Source of the DNA: Alitabrizicola rongguiensis
GTDB taxonomy: Bacteria; Pseudomonadota; Alphaproteobacteria; Rhodobacterales; Rhodobacteraceae
DNA: 64,000 bases
Assembly: GCF_021491355.1 (NCBI RefSeq)
Contig: NZ_JAKENF010000005.1
Coordinates: 62,001 to 126,000 of the forward strand
Direction: 5' to 3'
Below, one piece after another: positions 33,675 through 42,660 of this stretch. Both the position numbers and the translations under genes were made by a program. Each line of letters starts with the position of its first letter. The stretch's first letter is position 1. The notes below the pieces were generated by a model that ran no database searches, had not been told where the DNA came from, and was given only the letters and a program-made list of their open reading frames with translations.

Positions 33675-34298
33675 TCACAGCACGCCGGACAGAACGTTTA
33701 CCGTCAAGGCGAGGACACAGAGGTTGAAGACGAATGCGATGATGCCGTGGACGGTTGCAACCCGGCGCATATGGCGGCGGGTGATCACCACGTCTGATAC
33801 CTGGCAGGTCATGCCTATGACGAACGAGAAATAGCAAAAGTCCGAAAAGACGGGCGGTTCTTCGCCGGGGAACTGCAGACCGGAGGTCGCCGGCGATTTC
33901 TTGGGGCCGTAGAAGAGATGTGCGTAGTGAAAGGCATAGATGAGGTTGATGAAGGTCCAGCCAAGCAGCAGCGAGACGGCCGCAAGCAGGAAGTCCTGCA
34001 CGGACATGTTGTTCTTGTGGATCACCATCCAGCCAACCGCGCTCACGATCACGGAGACGATGATGGTCGTCGTCAGCAGCAACAGCAACCGACCACCATC
34101 GTCATTCTCGACCCGCCCTGGAACCGCATCGGAGTGGAACAGCGGGAGGCATAGCAGGATGAACAGCGCCACCGACAGATCGAACGCGGTCAGCATGGCC
34201 GATGGCATCGCCAGCACTTCTGCCAGAACCGGCGTGAGCACGATCAGCGACGCAAGGAACGAGAAGAACCTGTAGTGCGGGATCCTGGACAGTCGCAT
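33675..34298 (-). CDS. DUF1345 family membrane protein
   Basis: The 207-residue protein has about five membrane helices and the DUF1345 pattern (NLIYAFHYAHLFYG, then FSDFCYFSFVIGMTCQVSDVVITRRHMRRVATVHGIIAFVFN). Function is unknown. ATG 34298 has GAGGAAG about ten bases upstream; ATG 34346 would add 16 residues. It is upstream of the EEP gene on the same strand and divergent from mprF. Confidence 0.85.
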   Translation of the reverse strand: MRLSRIPHYRFFSFLASLIVLTPVLAEVLAMPSAMLTAFDLSVALFILLCLPLFHSDAVPGRVENDDGGRLLLLLTTTIIVSVIVSAVGWMVIHKNNMSVQDFLLAAVSLLLGWTFINLIYAFHYAHLFYGPKKSPATSGLQFPGEEPPVFSDFCYFSFVIGMTCQVSDVVITRRHMRRVATVHGIIAFVFNLCVLALTVNVLSGVL

Positions 34299-34495
34299 GG
34301 CAAACTCATCTTCCTCGCTGACGCCCGGTCGGGCCGTCGGCGTCATTCAAGCCTGCTGCGCGGGACATTGCCAGCCCTTGCGATCGCGAGGTGCGAACTT
34401 GCCACTGAATGCGCCTCGGCGAGCCGTCCGTGCATTGCCCCTGCCGCGGCTTTCGGCAAGAGTGCCCGCCAAGGTTGATGACGGATGGTCCTTGA

Positions 34496-37123
34496 ATGAA
34501 ACCCGATCCTGCAAGGGTTGAAACGGTCTGGAGCCGGATTCGGGCGATTTTGCCCTATGCGGCCACGATCGGCCTGTTTGCACTTGGGCTTTACGCAATC
34601 TCGCGGCTTCTCGAAGAGGTCGACCTGAACGACGTCCTTCGGCAGGTGCACGATACCCCCACCTACATCCTGGTCCTGTCCTGGCTCGCGACAGTGGGTG
34701 GATACCTTTGCCTGGTCGGTTATGACTGGTCGGCGCTGCGCTACATCGGCAAGCCGCTGCCGCTTCCGATCACGATCACCGGCGGACTGATGGCCTATGC
34801 CTTTGGCAACACGGTAGGTCTGGCCGCGGTCTCGGGTGGTGCGGTGCGCTACCGGCTCTATTCGAGCCTCGGACTTGACGGTTATGACATTGCCGCCGTG
34901 TCGACCTTTACCGCCGTCTCCTACGGCACCGCGGCCGCGCTTGTGGGCTTCGTCGCGCTGGTGGTCGATCCGGGGCTTCTGGGCTCGCTTTCGCCTTTGC
35001 CGCCGCATCTTCTGCGATGGGCAGCCCTTGGCGCGATACTGATCGTCGTCGTGCCGCTTGTCTGGGCCGGCATGACGCGCAAGAGCCTGACGATCCGGCG
35101 CTTTACCCTTCGCGCGCCATCGCTTCCGATCCTGATCGGTCAGGCGCTGTTCAGCATCGGTGACATCGCGCTTGCCTCGATGGCGCTCTATGTGCTGCTA
35201 CCGTCGGGACATATCGACATCGTCGCTTTCCTGGGCATCTACGCCGCCGCGACGATGGCCGGGATCCTCAGCCATGTGCCGGGCGGGGTCGGCGTGTTCG
35301 AAACCGTCGTGCTGGCCTCCCTGCCTGAATCGATCCCGGTCGACAGGGCGGCGGCGGCGCTGCTTCTGTTCCGCATCATCTATTTCATTGTTCCCTTTGT
35401 CCTGGCGCTCGTCGTCCTCGCGCTGTTCGAGGCGCTCGTCGTGGTGCGCGGAGCGGCTGGCAAGGCGCCCGGCGGCAAGCTGGGACGGGCCTTGGCTGCG
35501 CTCGCGCCGACCCTGTCTGCCCTGAGCCCGATGGCGCCTATCCTGCTGGCAACGATGATCTTCGGATCGGGGCTGTGGATGTCGTTCTCCTCCCTGATTC
35601 CGCCCGATGCCCATGCGCCCGAGGCGCTGGAGACGCTGTTCCCGCTGGTCTTCCTCGAGGCAGGGGCGCTTCTGTCCAGCATCCTGGGCGCGGTTCTCAT
35701 CATCGTGGCGCTCGGCGTGGCACGGCGCAGCCTTGGCGCATACTGGCTCGCTATCGCGGCGATGGCGGGCGGAGCGCTGCTGTCGCTTTTGCAGATGCAG
35801 ATGTGGGATGTGAAACGGGCCGTTACGCTGGCACTGGCTGTCCTGATCCTTCTGCCGTTCCGGCGCGAGTTCAACCGCCGCGCCAGCCTGGTTCACGGGG
35901 CGTTTTCGCCGATCTGGTTTGCACTGGTGATCGGCTTGGTCCTGTCCGCGGCCTTCGTCATCAATTTCGGCCATAAGCATGCGCCCTATGCCGGCGAGAT
36001 CTGGTGGCAATTCGCTGCCAATGCCGGCGCGCCGCGAGCGGCGCGCGCAGGGTTGGTCCTGGCGGTGACGGTGCTTCTGGCCTCTCTGGCGCTGCTGCTG
36101 CGCGTGCCTCACCTGTCTCCGGCGGCGCCAACCTCCGACGATCTGCGCAAGGCCCGTCGCATCATCGAGGCGCAGGATGATCCCGATGCCAGCCTCGCGC
36201 TGACCGGGGACAAGTCCCTGATGTTCTCTGACGACGGTCGCGGGTTCATCATGTATGGCGTGCACGGCCGCTCCTGGATCGCTCTTGGCGGGCCGGTCGG
36301 GCCGCGCGACTGCGCTGCAGAACTGGGCTGGGCCTTCGTCGATGCCGCCCGACGGGCTGGCGCGCGCCCGGTCTTCTACGAGGTGGGCGGACAGGACTTG
36401 CCGCTGATGTTGGACCTTGGCCTTGCCCTGCACAAGCTTGGCGAACGGGCGATGGTCGATCTGACGCAATTCACGCTGGACGGCTCTGCGAACAAACGCC
36501 TGCGCGATGCCTATCACCACGGACAGAAGGAAGGGCTGGACTTGCAGATCGTGCAGCCGCCCCACGCGCCCGAGCTGATCCGCCGGCTGAGGCAGATTTC
36601 CGACGACTGGCTGACCTCGAAGAACACGCGCGAGAAACAGTTCTCGGTCGGCCGCTTTGATCCTGATTGGCTGCAGAACGGGCCACTGGTGCTGGTGACA
36701 GAGGGAAGCGGGCGGATCGTGGCCTTCGCCAATCTGCTTCTGACGCCGTCACGCGAGGTGGCCACCATCGATCTCATGCGACATCCGCATGACGCTCCGA
36801 CTGGTGTCATGGATTTCCTGTTCATTGCGCTCATGCTGGCGCTCAAGGCCGAGGGATTTGCTCGGTTCTCGATGGGGATGGCCCCGCTCTCTGGCATGGA
36901 GGCCCGGCGCGGAACACGCCTTTGGAACCGGTTCGGCGCGGCGCTTTTCCATCATGGCGGCCACTTCTACAACTTCTCGGGCCTGCGCGATTTCAAGGCC
37001 AAGTTCCGACCCACTTGGGAATCGCGCTATCTGGCTGTTCCGCAGCGGTCAGCCCCTCTCGCGCCCATTGCAGATGCGACGATGCTGATCGGCGGGGGAT
37101 CACGCGGAGTCGTCGCTCACTGA
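34496..37123 (+). CDS. mprF: Bifunctional phosphatidylglycerol aminoacyltransferase/flippase, MprF type
   Basis: The 875-residue protein has an N-terminal flippase region with about 13 membrane helices (UPF0104-like: LAAVSGGAVRYRLYSSLG, GILSHVPGGVGVFETVV). A cytoplasmic DUF2156 synthase domain follows (about 550-860: SLMFSDDGRGFIMYGVHGRSWIALGGPVG, then FSMGMAPLSGMEARRG and FKAKFRPTWESRYLAVP). MprF transfers Lys, Ala or similar from aminoacyl-tRNA to phosphatidylglycerol and flips the product, protecting against cationic peptides and acid. Which amino acid is used cannot be judged. The gene stands alone on its strand with 197 bp upstream. Confidence 0.92.
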   Translation: MKPDPARVETVWSRIRAILPYAATIGLFALGLYAISRLLEEVDLNDVLRQVHDTPTYILVLSWLATVGGYLCLVGYDWSALRYIGKPLPLPITITGGLMAYAFGNTVGLAAVSGGAVRYRLYSSLGLDGYDIAAVSTFTAVSYGTAAALVGFVALVVDPGLLGSLSPLPPHLLRWAALGAILIVVVPLVWAGMTRKSLTIRRFTLRAPSLPILIGQALFSIGDIALASMALYVLLPSGHIDIVAFLGIYAAATMAGILSHVPGGVGVFETVVLASLPESIPVDRAAAALLLFRIIYFIVPFVLALVVLALFEALVVVRGAAGKAPGGKLGRALAALAPTLSALSPMAPILLATMIFGSGLWMSFSSLIPPDAHAPEALETLFPLVFLEAGALLSSILGAVLIIVALGVARRSLGAYWLAIAAMAGGALLSLLQMQMWDVKRAVTLALAVLILLPFRREFNRRASLVHGAFSPIWFALVIGLVLSAAFVINFGHKHAPYAGEIWWQFAANAGAPRAARAGLVLAVTVLLASLALLLRVPHLSPAAPTSDDLRKARRIIEAQDDPDASLALTGDKSLMFSDDGRGFIMYGVHGRSWIALGGPVGPRDCAAELGWAFVDAARRAGARPVFYEVGGQDLPLMLDLGLALHKLGERAMVDLTQFTLDGSANKRLRDAYHHGQKEGLDLQIVQPPHAPELIRRLRQISDDWLTSKNTREKQFSVGRFDPDWLQNGPLVLVTEGSGRIVAFANLLLTPSREVATIDLMRHPHDAPTGVMDFLFIALMLALKAEGFARFSMGMAPLSGMEARRGTRLWNRFGAALFHHGGHFYNFSGLRDFKAKFRPTWESRYLAVPQRSAPLAPIADATMLIGGGSRGVVAH

Positions 37124-37338
37124 GACCCCGATCCCGCCGGCGCGGGCCCTTCTGCCACATCATTGCCATGAATCCGTCCCCCCTAGGCCACAGCTGCGCC
37201 GCGGCGCCGTCCGATTGGCCTGTCTGAATAGGCACGTTCGGTTTCCGGAGCGCTGCCAATTCCAGGTGACCGAGTCGCTACACGATGTCTCACCGGCGTC
37301 CAGAGACGAAGCCGGATCGCGCCAGAAGGGGATGTTAG

Positions 37339-38553
37339 ATGACGGAGCATACCGATTACAGCACGCTCGATGCGGTTCCCGCAGGCCTGCAGGTGGCCTT
37401 GTGGCCAGAGGCCCGCGCGAAAGCCGCGGCAGAGCGCGCAGCGCCACTGGTGCTTGGACGGGATAGCTCCTGGTCGTTCCGTACCGTCCGCAGCCTCGCC
37501 CGTGATGGTGTGGTCGAGCCGGACGCGATCCTGCAGATGGTTCGCGCGCCCGACACGCCCGCCCGCCTCCATCCGGCGCCCGAGGGCAAGGCCGTCGGAT
37601 TTGCCGCACAGGGGCTCGATCAGTTCGCCGTCCGCCTCAAGGGGCCGGAGCCGGAAAAGCCCGGCGCCCCGCGCGGTCGGGTCAGCGTGGTCGACATCTA
37701 CAGCCGCCATTTCGGCCTGACGAACCGCCCCTTCGCCCTGACCCCGGACACCGAATTCCTGTTCTGGTCGGAAGCGCATCAGCATGCCTATACCACGATG
37801 GAGTATGGTATCCTGACCAAGTCGCCGATCACGCTGGTGACGGGCGACATCGGCGCTGGCAAAACCACGCTGGTACAGCACCTGATCGAGCGGATCACGG
37901 CGAACGGCGACCTTCGCATCGGCCTGATTTCCAACGCGCAGACCTCGCGCTGCGAGATGCTGCGTTGGGTGATGATGTCGCTTGGCCAGTTCACCGATCC
38001 GGAAGCGACCGATCCCGAACTGGTCGATGCGTTCAACGCCTACCTGATCGACGAATATGCGCAGGGCCGCCGGACTGTCCTGATCTTCGACGAGGCACAG
38101 AACCTTGGCGCCGATGCGCTGGAAGAACTGCGCCTGCTGACCAACATCAACACCAACAAGGACGTGCTGCTGCAACTGGTCCTCGTCGGCCAGCCCGAAC
38201 TGCGCAACCTTGTCGATCGCGACGAAAGCCTGCCCTTCGCGCAGCGCATCGCCACCAGTTTCCATCTTGGCGGCATGGATCTTGCGACGACCCGCGAGTA
38301 CATTGACCACCGCCTGAAGATTGCCGGCGCCGGCAAGCCCCTGTTCAGCGACGCGGCGATACAACTGGTCTTCGAGGCGACGGGTGGGATCCCGCGCCGG
38401 ATCAACCAGCTGTGCGATCTGGCGATGGTCTATGCCTTCACCAGCAATCTGCGCAGCGTCGTGCGCTTCACGGTGCAGCAGGTTCTGAACGATGGCACGT
38501 TCTTCGGTGCTGCGCCGGCGATGTCGGACCACCTTTCGGGCGCGATGCACTGA
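37339..38553 (+). CDS. ExeA/MshM-like AAA ATPase with N-terminal extension
   Basis: The 404-residue ATPase shows the ExeA-family opening HFGLTNRPFALTPDTEFLFWSEAHQHAY (about 124-151), Walker A GDIGAGKTT (169-177) and Walker B TVLIFDEAQNL (D251-E252). A late GGIPRRINQLCDLAMVYAF sensor-2 region follows. Relatives energise secretion, pilus assembly or exosortase-linked polysaccharide export. It carries about 113 residues before the usual start that resemble nothing known to me. A VPLPA-CTERM protein is encoded elsewhere in the window, but no exosortase or polysaccharide genes adjoin it. AAGGGG precedes ATG 37339; a strong stem-loop follows. Confidence 0.82.
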   Translation: MTEHTDYSTLDAVPAGLQVALWPEARAKAAAERAAPLVLGRDSSWSFRTVRSLARDGVVEPDAILQMVRAPDTPARLHPAPEGKAVGFAAQGLDQFAVRLKGPEPEKPGAPRGRVSVVDIYSRHFGLTNRPFALTPDTEFLFWSEAHQHAYTTMEYGILTKSPITLVTGDIGAGKTTLVQHLIERITANGDLRIGLISNAQTSRCEMLRWVMMSLGQFTDPEATDPELVDAFNAYLIDEYAQGRRTVLIFDEAQNLGADALEELRLLTNINTNKDVLLQLVLVGQPELRNLVDRDESLPFAQRIATSFHLGGMDLATTREYIDHRLKIAGAGKPLFSDAAIQLVFEATGGIPRRINQLCDLAMVYAFTSNLRSVVRFTVQQVLNDGTFFGAAPAMSDHLSGAMH

Positions 38554-38572
38554 CACCTGACAAATGATCGAA

Positions 38573-38600
38573 AAGGGCCTCCCTCGCCGGGGAGGCCCTT
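38573..38600. terminator. Stem-loop between the ExeA-like gene and plsC
   Basis: AAGGGCCTCCC (38573-38583) pairs perfectly with GGGAGGCCCTT (38590-38600) around TCGCCG. Plus-strand read-out ends TTCCTCGTT, minus-strand in TTTT, so it may stop transcription in both directions. Confidence 0.7.
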
Positions 38601-38666
38601 CCTCGTTGCCAGCCTGCTTTCCCTTAAGCTAACCTGCCGAAAAGACAGGAAGGGTGCGGGGGCATT

Positions 38667-39311
38667 GTGACGGGGCTGCTTGCCGGTCTGGTGGCGAACC
38701 TGATCGTCATCTTCGCGCGGTTCGTCACCGCTGTCCGGGGCATATGGATGTCCGGTCCGCCGGACACGCGCCCAAAGGTTTATTTCGCCAATCACACGAG
38801 CAATGGTGATTTCGTCCTGGTCTGGGCGGCCCTGCCGCACCGTGTCCGGTCGCGCACGCGCCCGGTGGCCGCCAGTGACTACTGGCTGACCAACCCGCTC
38901 CGCGCCTTTGTCGGGCGCGAGGTGTTCAAGGCGGTGCTCATCAACCGCAATCCCGAAGAGCGGACCGAAGACCCGGTTCAGTTGATGCTGAATGCGCTCG
39001 ATGACGGCTCGTCGCTGATCCTGTTCCCCGAGGGCAAGCGCAACATGGGCCCGGACCGGCTGCTGCCCTTCAAGACCGGCCTCTATCATCTGGCCCGGCA
39101 GCGCATCGACACCGACCTTGTCCCGGTCTGGATCGAGAACCTGAACCGCGCCCTGCCGAAGGGAGAGATCCTGCCGATCCCGATCATCTGCACGGTGACC
39201 TTCGGCCCGCCGATCCAGATCGCTCTGAACGAGACGAAGGAGGATTTCCTGGCCCGGGCACAGGCAGCCCTGGCGAAGGTGGCGGAAACCGTTGAAAGGC
39301 CACGCTCATGA
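38667..39311 (+). CDS. plsC: 1-acyl-sn-glycerol-3-phosphate acyltransferase (PlsC-like)
   Basis: The 214-residue membrane enzyme has the acyltransferase H-x4-D motif (NHTSNGD, H43/D48), an N-terminal anchor helix, and the FPEGKRN substrate motif (P121-E122-G123). It should acylate lysophosphatidate to phosphatidate. GTG start. The stop overlaps cdsA by ATGA, so the next step of phospholipid synthesis is translated in line. Confidence 0.88.
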   Translation: MTGLLAGLVANLIVIFARFVTAVRGIWMSGPPDTRPKVYFANHTSNGDFVLVWAALPHRVRSRTRPVAASDYWLTNPLRAFVGREVFKAVLINRNPEERTEDPVQLMLNALDDGSSLILFPEGKRNMGPDRLLPFKTGLYHLARQRIDTDLVPVWIENLNRALPKGEILPIPIICTVTFGPPIQIALNETKEDFLARAQAALAKVAETVERPRS

Positions 39312-40258
39312 CGATGCCGCTGCCTGACCTGACCTCGCTTCTGGCTGGCCTTGGTCTGTTCATGCTCGTGGCTTCTGTCGCGGGCTACGTGCTGCAACTG
39401 TGGTTCTCGCCCGAGGGCGACAACCCGGTCATCGAGAACCTGAACGCCCGCATCCGCTCGTGGTGGGCGATGATCATCCTGATGGCGCTGGCGCTTCTGG
39501 CGGGGCGGGTAGGGACAACGCTGTTGTTCGCCTTCGCTTCGTTCGCGGCGCTGCGCGAATTCGTGACGCTGCTCGACACGCGGCGGGGCGATCACTGGGC
39601 CGTCGCGGTCGCGTTCTTCATCGTGTTGCCGCTGCAATATTGGTTCATCGCCACCAACTGGTACGGGCTCTATTCGATCCTGATCCCGGTCTATGCCTTC
39701 CTCATCATCCCGATGATCGCGGTGCTGCGCGGCGATACCGAGCGTTTCCTGGGCCGGGTTGCCGGAATCCAGTGGGCGCTGATGATCTGCGTCTATTGCA
39801 TCGCCCATGTCCCGGCGCTGCTGAACCTCGAGATCCCCGGCTATGCCGGGCGGAACGTCATGCTGATCGCCTTCCTCATCATCGTGGTGCAGGGATCGGA
39901 CGTGGCGCAGTACATCTGGGGCAAGCTCCTGGGCAAACGGAAGATCGCACCCTCGGTCTCGCCTTCGAAAACGGTCGAGGGCTTTGTGGGCGGCGCGCTT
40001 TCGGCGGTCGTGATCGGTGCGGCCCTGTCCTGGATCACGCCCTTCGGGCCGGTGCGGGCCGGGCTGATGGCCTTTGTCATCGTGATTGCCGGGTTCCTTG
40101 GCGGGTTGGTCATGTCGGCCATCAAGCGCGACCGGGGGGTGAAGGATTGGGGGCATACCATCCCCGGCCATGGCGGGTTCCTGGACCGGCTGGATTCGGT
40201 GATCTTTTCGGCCCCGATCTTCTTCCACCTGACGCGGTACTGGTGGTCGCTGACATGA
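39308..40258 (+). CDS. cdsA: Phosphatidate cytidylyltransferase
   Basis: The 316-residue protein has about eight membrane helices and the CdsA signature: SPSKTVEGFVGG, then SAIKRDRGVKDWGHTIPGHGGFLDRLDS. It makes CDP-diacylglycerol from phosphatidate and CTP. It overlaps plsC and the following CDP-alcohol transferase by ATGA on both sides. Because cells usually carry a main cdsA elsewhere (near uppS/dxr), this may be a second, specialised copy. Confidence 0.92.
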   Translation: MTMPLPDLTSLLAGLGLFMLVASVAGYVLQLWFSPEGDNPVIENLNARIRSWWAMIILMALALLAGRVGTTLLFAFASFAALREFVTLLDTRRGDHWAVAVAFFIVLPLQYWFIATNWYGLYSILIPVYAFLIIPMIAVLRGDTERFLGRVAGIQWALMICVYCIAHVPALLNLEIPGYAGRNVMLIAFLIIVVQGSDVAQYIWGKLLGKRKIAPSVSPSKTVEGFVGGALSAVVIGAALSWITPFGPVRAGLMAFVIVIAGFLGGLVMSAIKRDRGVKDWGHTIPGHGGFLDRLDSVIFSAPIFFHLTRYWWSLT

Positions 40259-40893
40259 GCGATGGAGACCGCCGGCCGCTTGCAAGCCGTGACACCGGCT
40301 GGGCGCGGGCCCTGGCCCGGCGCGTGGCGGCCACCTCAATCACGCCTAACCAGATTTCCATCGCGGCCATGGGCTTTGCGGCCTTGGCCGGGATCGGGTT
40401 CTGGGCCGCAGGCGGGGCGACTGGGCTTGGTCGCGCCGCTTTGTTGCTGCTTGCCGCCGCGGGGTGTCAGCTGCGTTTGATCTGCAACCTGATCGACGGA
40501 ATGGTGGCGGTCGAGGGCGGAAAGGGTGGCCCGGATGGCGCCTTCTGGAACGAAGCGCCCGACCGGGTTTCGGACATTCTCGTGCTTGTAGGGATGGGCC
40601 TTGGGGTTGGGATCCCGGCACTCGGCTGGTCGGCGGCCTGTCTTGCAGTGCTGACGGCCTATCTGCGCGAGGAGGGCCGGTCGCTTGGCCTCGCCGCCGA
40701 CTATTCGGGACCGATGGCGAAACCGCAGCGGATGGCGGTTGCGACCGGCGTGGCGGTGCTGTCGCTGGCCGAGCCGCTTTGGGGCGGGCAGGGCGAGGTA
40801 CAGCTGTTCGGTCTGTGGATCATCCTGATCGGAGCGGGTTGGACCTGCCTTCGCCGCGCGCGGCGGATCCTCGCCGGGCTGAACGCGCGTTAG
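40255..40893 (+). CDS. CDP-alcohol phosphatidyltransferase-like protein with altered catalytic motif
   Basis: The 212-residue membrane protein has the CDP-alcohol transferase layout, including the N-terminal SITPNQIS segment. The signature normally reads D-x2-DG-x2-AR-x8-G-x3-D-x3-D. Here it is N78-x2-D81-G82-x2-A85-V86-x8-G95-x3-N99-x3-D103: exact spacing, but the first and third Asp are Asn and the Arg is Val. Metal binding and catalysis should be changed or lost. It ends the plsC-cdsA operon by ATGA overlap and would use its product CDP-diacylglycerol if active. It overlaps the convergent MaoC-like gene by 4 bp. Confidence 0.82.
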   Translation: MSDGDRRPLASRDTGWARALARRVAATSITPNQISIAAMGFAALAGIGFWAAGGATGLGRAALLLLAAAGCQLRLICNLIDGMVAVEGGKGGPDGAFWNEAPDRVSDILVLVGMGLGVGIPALGWSAACLAVLTAYLREEGRSLGLAADYSGPMAKPQRMAVATGVAVLSLAEPLWGGQGEVQLFGLWIILIGAGWTCLRRARRILAGLNAR

Positions 40894-41342
40894 GGACGGG
40901 CAATCAGCCGGGTCGTCCCGCGCTGGACCACCTCTTCGTGCTGGTTCAGCGCTTCCATCGCCAGTTCGATCAGGGTCTGACCGCCGGGCGCGGGGCGTAG
41001 CCGCGTGACGGTAAACTGCGCACGGATCCTGTCACCAAGCAGGACCGGACGGCGGAAGGTCACGCTCCATCCTCCCGATGCATAGGCGTCGATCCGGGCC
41101 GGAGCGCGGCTTTTCAGACCCTCGATCAGCGACAGCACGAGCAGGCCGTGGGCAACGCGCCGTGGGAAGCCGGCGCGTGCCGCCTCCGTGGCATCAAGGT
41201 GGATCAGATGGCGGTCGCCGGCCAGGTCCGCAAAGCGTTCGATCAGGGCTGCCGTCACCTCTACGGCGTCGGTCTCGATCCGGTCGCCGACGGAAAGCTC
41301 GGACGAGGAATGCAGGCCCGGGGGTAGAAGGCGGTTCTCCAT
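40890..41342 (-). CDS. MaoC-like (R)-hydratase family protein
   Basis: The 150-residue protein is a hot-dog fold. The hydratase segment FADLAGDRHLIHLDATEAARAGFPRRVAHGLL supplies the conserved Asp and His (D-x4-H) and the AHG turn. It likely hydrates an enoyl-CoA or related thioester. It is alone on its strand, convergent with the lipid operon and divergent from the LacI gene; substrate is unknown. Confidence 0.85.
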   Translation of the reverse strand: MENRLLPPGLHSSSELSVGDRIETDAVEVTAALIERFADLAGDRHLIHLDATEAARAGFPRRVAHGLLVLSLIEGLKSRAPARIDAYASGGWSVTFRRPVLLGDRIRAQFTVTRLRPAPGGQTLIELAMEALNQHEEVVQRGTTRLIARP

Positions 41343-41480
41343 CAGGAGAGCTTCGCGTCACAGCCGATTGGCGGCAAGAGGTTTTCCGTTCTGGAGCAGA
41401 GGGTGAGGGCGCTGATAAATCCGCTCTTGATTTACGTACCTCATGCGATCACCTAACAGGAGGGGGGAAAGGGAATCACC

Positions 41481-42506
41481 GTGGGACGCCCGACGATCAA
41501 CGATCTGGCCGCCGAGGCCGGGGTCAGCCTGGCGACGGTGGACCGCGTTTTGAACGGCCGCGCCGGGGTTCGCGAGGCGACCGTCGCGCGCGTGAACGAG
41601 GCGATCGAGCGCATCGGCTATGTCCGCGACCCCTTTGCCGCCAGCCTTGCCCGCCGCCGCGACTTCCGCGTTCTGGCCTTCGTGCCGGATGGCGATGGGC
41701 AGTTCCTGGGCGAAGTTCGCGCTGCGGTCCAGAAGACTGCGATCAGCCTTCTGTCGGATCGTGTGGTGCTGGACCTTGAGCTTTTCCGCCCCGATCCGCA
41801 TGTCTTCGCGGCGAGGCTGGGCGCGATCGATCCCGAAGATGTGGATGGCGTGATCCTGATGGCACCCGAGACACCACATCTGCGCGATGCCGTGCGTCAT
41901 CTGCGAGAGCGTGGGGTGGCCACGGCCGCGATCATTTCGGATCTTCCGAACTCTCGAGTGGATTACTTTATCGGAATCAACAACTTGAATGCGGGTCGTA
42001 CCGCGGCGAGCCTGCTGGGCAGGTTCCTGGGGCCAGGTCCGGCGCGCATTGCGGTGATCGCCGATACGCTGACGGCGCGAGACAGCCTTGACCGTCGGCT
42101 TGGGTTTGACCGGGTCATGGCCGAGGATTTCCCGGAGATTGAAGTCTTGCCGACGGTCGAGGGGCGGGGCGATCCGCAGGGGCTCGAGGCGGCTTTGCGG
42201 AACCTCCTGCGCAGTTTTCCCGATCTGCGCGGGGTCTACTCCATGGGGGGCGGCAACCGTCTGTTGCTGGAGTTTCTCGCTCGCTCCGGGCTGACGCCGC
42301 GGCCGCGGGTTGTGGTCCATGAGCTGACCCCGACCACCCGGCAGGGTCTGCAGACTGGCCAGATCGACGCGGTCATTACCCAGGATCTGGGCCACATCCT
42401 TCGAAGCGCCATCCGCCGCCTGAGGGCCGGGCGCGACAATCGCCCGATCCTGCAAGAGCAGGAACGGATTCGCATCGAGATCCTCGTCCGTGACAATCTC
42501 TACTGA
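41481..42506 (+). CDS. LacI-family transcriptional regulator
   Basis: The 341-residue protein has a LacI DNA-binding head (PTINDLAAEAGVSLATVDRVLNG, residues 3-26) and a periplasmic-binding-like sensor domain. It begins at GTG 41481. It directly precedes the sugar/polyol importer, and two copies of a perfect palindrome lie between them, so it is probably the operon's repressor. A half-site ACCTCA at 41438-41443, ahead of its own start, hints at autoregulation. The inducer is likely the imported compound or its phosphate. Confidence 0.9.
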   Translation: MGRPTINDLAAEAGVSLATVDRVLNGRAGVREATVARVNEAIERIGYVRDPFAASLARRRDFRVLAFVPDGDGQFLGEVRAAVQKTAISLLSDRVVLDLELFRPDPHVFAARLGAIDPEDVDGVILMAPETPHLRDAVRHLRERGVATAAIISDLPNSRVDYFIGINNLNAGRTAASLLGRFLGPGPARIAVIADTLTARDSLDRRLGFDRVMAEDFPEIEVLPTVEGRGDPQGLEAALRNLLRSFPDLRGVYSMGGGNRLLLEFLARSGLTPRPRVVVHELTPTTRQGLQTGQIDAVITQDLGHILRSAIRRLRAGRDNRPILQEQERIRIEILVRDNLY

Positions 42507-42554
42507 CTTTTAGTGCGGACATTTCGGCGCCTCGAACTGAATTCCTAATGAGTT

Positions 42555-42570
42555 TGAGGTGCGCACCTCA
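42555..42570. promoter_or_regulatory. Operator 1, 16-bp perfect palindrome
   Basis: TGAGGTGCGCACCTCA is fully symmetric with the central C-G step typical of LacI-family sites. It lies 91 bp before the receptor ATG and 49 bp after the LacI stop. Confidence 0.85.
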
Positions 42571-42584
42571 GAAATTCATGGACA

Positions 42585-42600
42585 TGAGGTGCGCACCTCA
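42585..42600. promoter_or_regulatory. Operator 2, identical 16-bp palindrome
   Basis: The second exact TGAGGTGCGCACCTCA, with centre 30 bp (about three helical turns) from the first. Same-face spacing favours cooperative binding by the upstream-encoded LacI regulator. Confidence 0.85.
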
Positions 42601-42660
42601 TGTATGCCGGGGGCAGCCTGGGGGAATCGCTTCCCTTCCAGGATAATGGGGAGGAGACCG

